DNA of 36,544 bases from an uncultured Chthoniobacterales bacterium (GTDB lineage: Bacteria > Verrucomicrobiota > Verrucomicrobiia > Chthoniobacterales > UBA10450), in the NCBI GenBank assembly GCA_902805675.1, contig CADCTA010000062.1:1-36544 (forward strand). Direction: 5' to 3'. Of the stretch, positions 31,340-36,544 are shown one piece after another. Numbering within the stretch: the stretch's first letter is position 1; each line of letters opens with the position of its first letter. A model generated the notes under the pieces. The model was given only the letters and a program-made list of their open reading frames with translations, did no database searches and had not been told where the DNA came from. The position numbers were made by a program, and so were the translations under genes.

Positions 31340-34300
31340 TCTTCCTCCTCCTGAGCGTCGCTTCATCGAGCGCTCAGGAGCAACTCGCAACCGCCGGCTA
31401 CGGCGCGCCGACTTCCGTCTCCCCGGAGCTCTCCATTACCCGCCCCGCCGCCGCGCCAAAGCGCAACTGGATCGACCAAACGCAGTCGCAGGCCGACGCA
31501 AAAAGCATCGGCTGCCTGCAATGCCACGCCGGCGTCGAGCCGATGCACTCATCGCCGCATGTCGTGCTCGGCTGCACGGATTGCCACGGCGGAAACCCGG
31601 CGCCAAACCTCGCGAAAGAGGCGGCACACGTGCTTCCGAACAACAAACAGTTCTGGAAGACGGCCGCGAATCCGCCGAACTCGAACGTCTGGCTGAACCA
31701 TGAGTCGCCCGAGTTCATCCGGTTTATGAACCCCGGCGATCTGCGCGTGGCCAAGCAGTCCTGCGGCCTCTGTCACGACAAGATCATCAACAACGTTCAT
31801 CACAGCATGATGAACCACGGCGCGACGCTCTGGGGCGCGGCGCTCTACAACAACGGCGGGTTCAACCTGAAGAACTACCGCTTCGGCCAGGCCTACGGCG
31901 CGAGCGGCGCGCCGCTCCGGCTCGTGAACTACACGCCTGTCAGCAAAGAGGACACGCAGGAGCGCGGGATCCTGCCATTCCTGGATCCACTGCCCCGCTT
32001 CAACCTGGGCAACCCAGGCAACATCCTCCGCATCTTCGAAAAAGGTGGCGAGAAACAGCTGCAGCTCGGGAATCCGACCGTCGGGGAGCCGCCGGGGCGC
32101 CCGCTACGCCGCCTGTCCGAGCGCGGACTCGGCACATTGAACCGCATCGATCCGGTGTTTCTCGGAATACAGAAGACGCGGCTGCACGATCCGCTGCTCG
32201 GGTTCCTCGGGTCTAACGACAATCCCGGTGATTACCGGCAGAGCGGCTGTACCGCTTGCCACGTCGTTTACGCGAACGATCGCTCGCCGACAAACTCCGG
32301 CTGGTATTCCAAGTACGGCCATCAAGGGTTGAGCTTCACCGCGGACAACACCATCCCGAAGAACGAGAAGGGTCACCCGATCAAGCACCAGCTGACGCGC
32401 GCGATTCCCTCGAGCCAGTGCATGAACTGCCACATGCACCAGGGCAACCTCTTCGTGAACCCATACCTCGGTTACACGTGGTGGGACCAGGAGAGCGACG
32501 GCGAGCTGATGTATCCGAAGGAGCAGAAGAATCCGACCGACGCGGAGCTCGTGAAAGCGGTGCAGCGGAATCCCGAGGCGGCAGCGGCGCGAGGCTTATG
32601 GGGCGATCCGGAATTCGTAGCGCGTGTCGCGGAGTTGAACCCGCGGATGAAGCACACGCAGTTCGCCGACTACCACGGGCACGGTTGGGTCTTCCGCGCC
32701 GTGTTCAAGAAGGATCGCAAAGGCAACCTGCTCGACCCGCAGGACAAGAAGATCTCGCACGACGATCCGCAGAAGTTCGCGAAGGCGGTTCACCTCAAGG
32801 ACATCCACCTCGCACGCGGCATGCAGTGCGCGGACTGCCACTTCGACCTCGATGTGCACGGCAACGGCATGCTCTACGGCGAGCCGCGTAATGCCACGAC
32901 GATCAACTGCATCGATTGTCACGGCACGGTCGATCAGCGGCCGTCGCTGATCACGACGGGCAACGCCGGCAAAGTCGACATGCTCAACACGAGCAACACG
33001 CCGTGGGGACCGCGCTTCACGTGGGAAGGCACCAAGTTGTGGCAGCAATCGACCATGTCGCCGGACATGCGTTGGGAAGTGCCGCAGACGATCGATACCG
33101 TTGATCCCGCCTCGCCGCACTACAACGCGAAGTCCGCCTACGCGAAGACGCTGCAGCGCGACGGCAAAAGCTGGGGCGCGACGCTCGCCACACCGGACGA
33201 ACGCGAGCGCCGCTTTGCGCATGACAATACCAAGATGGATTGCCAGATCTGCCACAGCTCATGGGTGACGAGCTGCTTCGGTTGTCACCTGCCGATGAAG
33301 GCGAACACCGCCACGCCGCAGAACAAGTATGAAGGGACGACGAGTCGGAACTTCACCACCTACAATCCGCAGGTGGTGCGCGACGACGTCTTCATGCTCG
33401 GCATTGACGGCACGGTGAAGAAGAACCGGCTGGCGGTGATCCGCTCCTCGAGCGCGGTGGTGGTGAGCTCTCAGAACCAGAACCGCGAATGGGTTTACTC
33501 GCAGGCGCAGACGGTCTCGGCGGAAGGCTATAGCGGGCAGGCCTTCAACCCGCACTTCCCGCACACTACGAGCGGCGTCGGCACGACGAAGAATTGCACC
33601 GATTGCCACCTCTCGAAGTCTAACGACAACAACGCCTGGATGACGCAGCTGCTCGGCTTCGGCACCGGGACGGTGAACTTCTTCGGGCGCTACGCCTGGG
33701 TCGCAGAAGGGAAGAAGGGCTTCCACGGTGTCGTTTGGACCGAGCCCGAGGAGCCGCAGGCCGCGATCGGCAGTTATCTCCACAAACTCGCTTACCCCGC
33801 GAACTACCAGAAGCACGTCGATAACACCTTCGAGCTGAAGGAAGCGCACGAGCACGGCGGCGCCGATGTGCAGGATGTCGTGCTGCGCGGCGAGTATCTC
33901 TACACCGCGAATGGACCCGGCGGCATGGAGGTGTTCGACGTCGCGAACATCGACCAGAAAGGCTTCTCCGAGCGCATCGTCACCGCGCCTGTCTCGCCGC
34001 TCGGGCAGCGCACTTATGTCCGCACGCCGTACGCAACCTCGATCGCGCTGCCGAGCACGTTGGCGCTCGATCCGGCGCGAGTTCGGCTCCCCGAGAACGA
34101 AGAGCAACCGATCGACATGTTCTACGCCTACGTCTTCGTCTCGGATCGACAGGAAGGGCTCGTGGTGATCAACGTCGCCACGCTGGTCGACGGGAATCCA
34201 GAGAACAACTTCCTGAAGAAGGACGTCTCCTTCAATCCCGGCGGCGTGCTGACCGGCGCCACGTTCGTCGCGACGGCAGGCCATCGCCTCTACATGACCA

Positions 34301-35148
34301 CGCCGCGTGGGCTTTACGTCATCAACGTCAGCGATCCGATGAACCCGCGCATCGAGGGCGAGCTGACGAACGGCTACCTGCGCAACCCGCGCTGCGTCAC
34401 CACGCAATGGCGCTATGCCTTCGTCACCGACGACGACGGCATGAAGGTGCTCGACATCACCAACCCCGCCCGCCCCGTGCCAGTGAACGGCGCAGTCGCC
34501 AGGCTGAACGACGCGCAACGCCTCTACGTCGCGCGCACCTACGCTTATGTGGCCAACGGCAAGGAAGGGCTCGCTATCATCGACATCGAGAACCCCGAGC
34601 GTCCGCGCATCGACCAGATGTTCAACGCGGACGGCGCCATGAACGACACGCGCGCCGTACAAATCGGCAGCATCAACGCCTCGATGTTCGCCCTCGTGGC
34701 CGACGGCCACAACGGCCTGCGCGTCGTGCAACTCATCTCGCCCGAGAACGTGCCGGAGCACATGGGCTTCAGCCCGCGACCAAATCCGAAGCTCATCGCG
34801 ACGTATCACACGCACGGTGATGCGATCGCCGTCTCGCGCGGGCTCGATCGCGATCGCGTCGTCGACGAGACCGGCGGCCAGACCGTCGTATTCGGCCGCC
34901 GCGGTTCGCGGCCGTTCAAGCTTTCGGAGATGCTGCCATTCTTCCGGAAGCTGCAGAACGGTCGGCACACTGGCCCGCTCTACCGCGTGGAAGACCTCAC
35001 GTATGCCGACGGCAAGTTGACGACAAAAGGCGGCACAATCCTGACGCCGCTACCTGCTTCCGCGCCAGCTACACCAGACGAAGAACTTCCGATCGAAGAC
35101 CCGGCCATAGAGCCGACGCCACTGCCGATCTACCGGCCGGACCCGTAG
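31285..35148 (+). CDS. Decaheme c-type cytochrome fused to a C-terminal LVIVD-type beta-propeller
   Basis: 1287 residues. Ten CxxCH heme sites have their first cysteine at residues 77, 97, 160, 322, 379, 515, 542, 653, 664 and 771. From about 852 to 1160 there are repeats like EYLYTANGPGGMEVFDV, RLYMTTPRGLYVINVSDP, YAFVTDDDGMKVLDITNP and YAYVANGKEGLAIIDIENP, which match the LVIVD repeat and should form a propeller. A Pro-rich tail ends the protein. The signal peptide's h-region is FFLLLSVASSSAQ; the preceding n-region (LNVERWTLNVGR) is encoded by a heptamer repeat. No lipobox. It is probably exported, loaded with heme, and set in or beyond the outer membrane with the barrel encoded upstream. 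ATG 31285 overlaps the previous stop (TGATG). Confidence 0.9.
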   Translation: MRWPLQLNVERWTLNVGRFFLLLSVASSSAQEQLATAGYGAPTSVSPELSITRPAAAPKRNWIDQTQSQADAKSIGCLQCHAGVEPMHSSPHVVLGCTDCHGGNPAPNLAKEAAHVLPNNKQFWKTAANPPNSNVWLNHESPEFIRFMNPGDLRVAKQSCGLCHDKIINNVHHSMMNHGATLWGAALYNNGGFNLKNYRFGQAYGASGAPLRLVNYTPVSKEDTQERGILPFLDPLPRFNLGNPGNILRIFEKGGEKQLQLGNPTVGEPPGRPLRRLSERGLGTLNRIDPVFLGIQKTRLHDPLLGFLGSNDNPGDYRQSGCTACHVVYANDRSPTNSGWYSKYGHQGLSFTADNTIPKNEKGHPIKHQLTRAIPSSQCMNCHMHQGNLFVNPYLGYTWWDQESDGELMYPKEQKNPTDAELVKAVQRNPEAAAARGLWGDPEFVARVAELNPRMKHTQFADYHGHGWVFRAVFKKDRKGNLLDPQDKKISHDDPQKFAKAVHLKDIHLARGMQCADCHFDLDVHGNGMLYGEPRNATTINCIDCHGTVDQRPSLITTGNAGKVDMLNTSNTPWGPRFTWEGTKLWQQSTMSPDMRWEVPQTIDTVDPASPHYNAKSAYAKTLQRDGKSWGATLATPDERERRFAHDNTKMDCQICHSSWVTSCFGCHLPMKANTATPQNKYEGTTSRNFTTYNPQVVRDDVFMLGIDGTVKKNRLAVIRSSSAVVVSSQNQNREWVYSQAQTVSAEGYSGQAFNPHFPHTTSGVGTTKNCTDCHLSKSNDNNAWMTQLLGFGTGTVNFFGRYAWVAEGKKGFHGVVWTEPEEPQAAIGSYLHKLAYPANYQKHVDNTFELKEAHEHGGADVQDVVLRGEYLYTANGPGGMEVFDVANIDQKGFSERIVTAPVSPLGQRTYVRTPYATSIALPSTLALDPARVRLPENEEQPIDMFYAYVFVSDRQEGLVVINVATLVDGNPENNFLKKDVSFNPGGVLTGATFVATAGHRLYMTTPRGLYVINVSDPMNPRIEGELTNGYLRNPRCVTTQWRYAFVTDDDGMKVLDITNPARPVPVNGAVARLNDAQRLYVARTYAYVANGKEGLAIIDIENPERPRIDQMFNADGAMNDTRAVQIGSINASMFALVADGHNGLRVVQLISPENVPEHMGFSPRPNPKLIATYHTHGDAIAVSRGLDRDRVVDETGGQTVVFGRRGSRPFKLSEMLPFFRKLQNGRHTGPLYRVEDLTYADGKLTTKGGTILTPLPASAPATPDEELPIEDPAIEPTPLPIYRPDP

Positions 35149-35172
35149 CTACTAACCGCCTCCGCCTCTCCT

Positions 35173-36544
35173 ATGAAACACACCTGCATTGCACTCGCCC
35201 TCTCCATTGTTTTGGCCGCGCAGAGCCGATCGGCCGCGCCAGATGAACTCGAGCGCGACGTCGCGCTGATGGCCAAGATCGGCGCCTGCTGGTCACCATC
35301 GTTTTCGCCCGATGGAACGAAGATCGCGTTTATCTCGAACATCAGTGGCGTGCCACAGATCTTCGTCATGCCGATAGTTGGCGGCTTCCCTGAACAGGTC
35401 ACGGCGCTGGACGATCCAATCGACGAGGTCGACTGGTCCCCAACTGGCGAATTCCTCGCCTTTTCCGTGGCTCCGGGCGGCGGGCTGAACACGCAGGTGT
35501 ATGTCGTTAAACCGGACGGCACCGGAATGCGACGCCTTACGCCCGGCGGCGAGGACAATAACTACCTGCACGGCTGGAGTGGTGATGGCCGCATCCTCGC
35601 GATTTCGTCGAACCGCCGAAACCCGGCGAGCACGGACTCGTATTTCGTGGACATCGCGAGCGGCGAGTCGCGCATGATCGCGGAGAACAAAGGGACCGGC
35701 GGCGTGAACGATATCAGCCGCGACAAGCGCCTGGCCGTCATCTCACGGCTGCTGAATCGCGGCGACAACAACCTCTACGTAGTCGACACGACAAACGGCA
35801 ACGAGGCGCTCTTCACACCGCACGAAGGGCCGGGCGCGTTCGGCAGCGCGTGGTTTACGCCGGACCGCCGCGCGATCTACTTCACGTCGAACAAGGATCG
35901 CGACATGCTCGCGTTTGCGCGCGTGCGGATGGACGACGCGGGGCGACCTGGCGAGATCGAGACGATCGTCGTGCGCGACGACGCGGAAGCGTCGTTCTCT
36001 GTCATGAACGACCAGGGCACCACGCTCGCGCTGCTCTGGAACGTAGCGGGCAAAAGCGAGCTCGCGTTCTACGACATCAAGAGCGGCAAAGTGACGCCGG
36101 GACCGCAGCTTCCAGCCGAAATGGTGACGCAGATGGAGTTCTCGCGCGACGGCTCGCGCCTCGCCGTGGTCGCGACCGGCGCAAGTGCGCCGCGTGATAT
36201 CCACCTGCTCGACATGAAGTCGAAGCGCTTCGCGCAGATCACGCACAGCCCCCACGCCGGCGTCGACCTCGCGACGATGGTGCGGCCCGAGCTGGTCCGC
36301 TACAAGGCGCACGACGGCCTGGAGCTCAGCGGCTGGCTCTACCGCCCGAAGAACACAACCGGACCAACACCGATCGTGCTCAATTTTCACGGCGGCCCCG
36401 AAGGCCAGGAGCGGCCGACATTCAATGCGACATACCAGGCGCTCCTCGCGCGGGGCATTGCTGTGCTCGGGCCGAACGTGCGCGGCTCATCGGGATTCGG
36501 AAAGCGCTTCGTGAATCTGGACAACGGCGCGCTACGCGAAGACG
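35173..36544 (+). CDS. S9 family peptidase (prolyl oligopeptidase type), 3' end cut by window
   Basis: Open from ATG 35173 to the edge (457 codons). The signal peptide (MKHTCIALALSIVLAAQSRS) is followed by a TolB/WD40-like propeller: CWSPSFSPDGTKIAFISN, EVDWSPTGEFLAFSV and MEFSRDGSRLAVVATG are its blades. The alpha/beta-hydrolase domain starts near 390, with NFHGGPEGQ (oxyanion region) and GPNVRGSSGFGKRF. The nucleophile serine and the remaining triad lie beyond the window. Secreted members degrade peptides or process proteins outside the cytoplasm. It starts 24 bp after the cytochrome stop with no terminator between, so co-transcription is likely. Confidence 0.92.
   Translation, partial: MKHTCIALALSIVLAAQSRSAAPDELERDVALMAKIGACWSPSFSPDGTKIAFISNISGVPQIFVMPIVGGFPEQVTALDDPIDEVDWSPTGEFLAFSVAPGGGLNTQVYVVKPDGTGMRRLTPGGEDNNYLHGWSGDGRILAISSNRRNPASTDSYFVDIASGESRMIAENKGTGGVNDISRDKRLAVISRLLNRGDNNLYVVDTTNGNEALFTPHEGPGAFGSAWFTPDRRAIYFTSNKDRDMLAFARVRMDDAGRPGEIETIVVRDDAEASFSVMNDQGTTLALLWNVAGKSELAFYDIKSGKVTPGPQLPAEMVTQMEFSRDGSRLAVVATGASAPRDIHLLDMKSKRFAQITHSPHAGVDLATMVRPELVRYKAHDGLELSGWLYRPKNTTGPTPIVLNFHGGPEGQERPTFNATYQALLARGIAVLGPNVRGSSGFGKRFVNLDNGALRED

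Noticed and set aside
33259-34968. Long open frame on the minus strand opposite the cytochrome (569 codons)
   Set aside because: It is the complement of a clear heme and propeller gene; its composition (His/Arg/Val-rich, no motif) is that of a GC-rich antisense shadow.
1-36544. Apparent excess of GTTAGGC (for example at 9584, 11787, 23268, 26634, 29032)
   Set aside because: About nine copies were noticed by eye against roughly five expected from base composition; too weak to claim a motif.

Overview
This 36.5-kb window is high-GC chromosomal DNA, probably from a Verrucomicrobiota bacterium and perhaps a soil Spartobacteria/Chthoniobacterales lineage. The basis is a mix of traits: two C-terminal repeats of the type seen in secreted verrucomicrobial proteins, a DUF6268-type barrel, PGPGW, GYF and DUF2752 proteins, an RRM protein, and many palindromic intergenic repeats. 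Taxonomy is an inference, because no rRNA or marker search was possible. Most genes are ordinary housekeeping or envelope genes. No tRNA, rRNA, CRISPR array, transposase, integrase or phage gene was seen.

Layout, left to right. At 1-1974 (minus) lies a fatty-acid oxidation multifunctional enzyme cut by the window edge, followed by mgtE, a Gfo/Idh/MocA oxidoreductase (minus) and rpmB. At 5.4-7.1 kb is an unrecognised protein with a basic RG-rich head and an acidic tail, divergent from acpP, which ends in a clear intrinsic terminator. Next come an MscS channel, a GNAT-type protein and two overlapping small SMR-type membrane genes. From 14.75 down to 10.69 kb a tight minus-strand operon runs miaA-hflX-PGPGW protein-nth-arginase-like protein. 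At 15-20 kb are an RRM protein, a nucleotide-sugar epimerase, an M23 peptidase, and a DUF2752/GYF-Yip1-like pair. At 19.3-22.2 kb an ABC-2 exporter (ATPase, permease) and an AlkA-like glycosylase share one strand. At 22.3-25.9 kb are a secreted unknown, an outer-membrane barrel and an MFS exporter.

The most distinctive part is 26.1-36.5 kb. A secreted protein with two GlcG/HbpS-like domains faces a rightward operon. That operon encodes a large outer-membrane beta-barrel, a four-helix-bundle protein, a 1287-residue cytochrome with ten CxxCH sites fused to a C-terminal LVIVD-type propeller, and the start of an S9 peptidase. The barrel and cytochrome look like a porin-cytochrome pair for moving electrons across the outer membrane, although no redox partner or substrate is visible here.

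Overlaying the genes are at least six families of inverted-repeat elements. The best candidate for something undescribed is a family whose arms are each five tandem heptamers (AACGTYS type). One copy (16003-16092) is a bare hairpin that supplies the last codons of the epimerase gene. The other (30861-31339) has the same two inverted arms about 400 bp apart, with the four-helix-bundle domain between them. It sits exactly where the cytochrome's signal peptide begins, as though a cargo-bearing element had inserted there.
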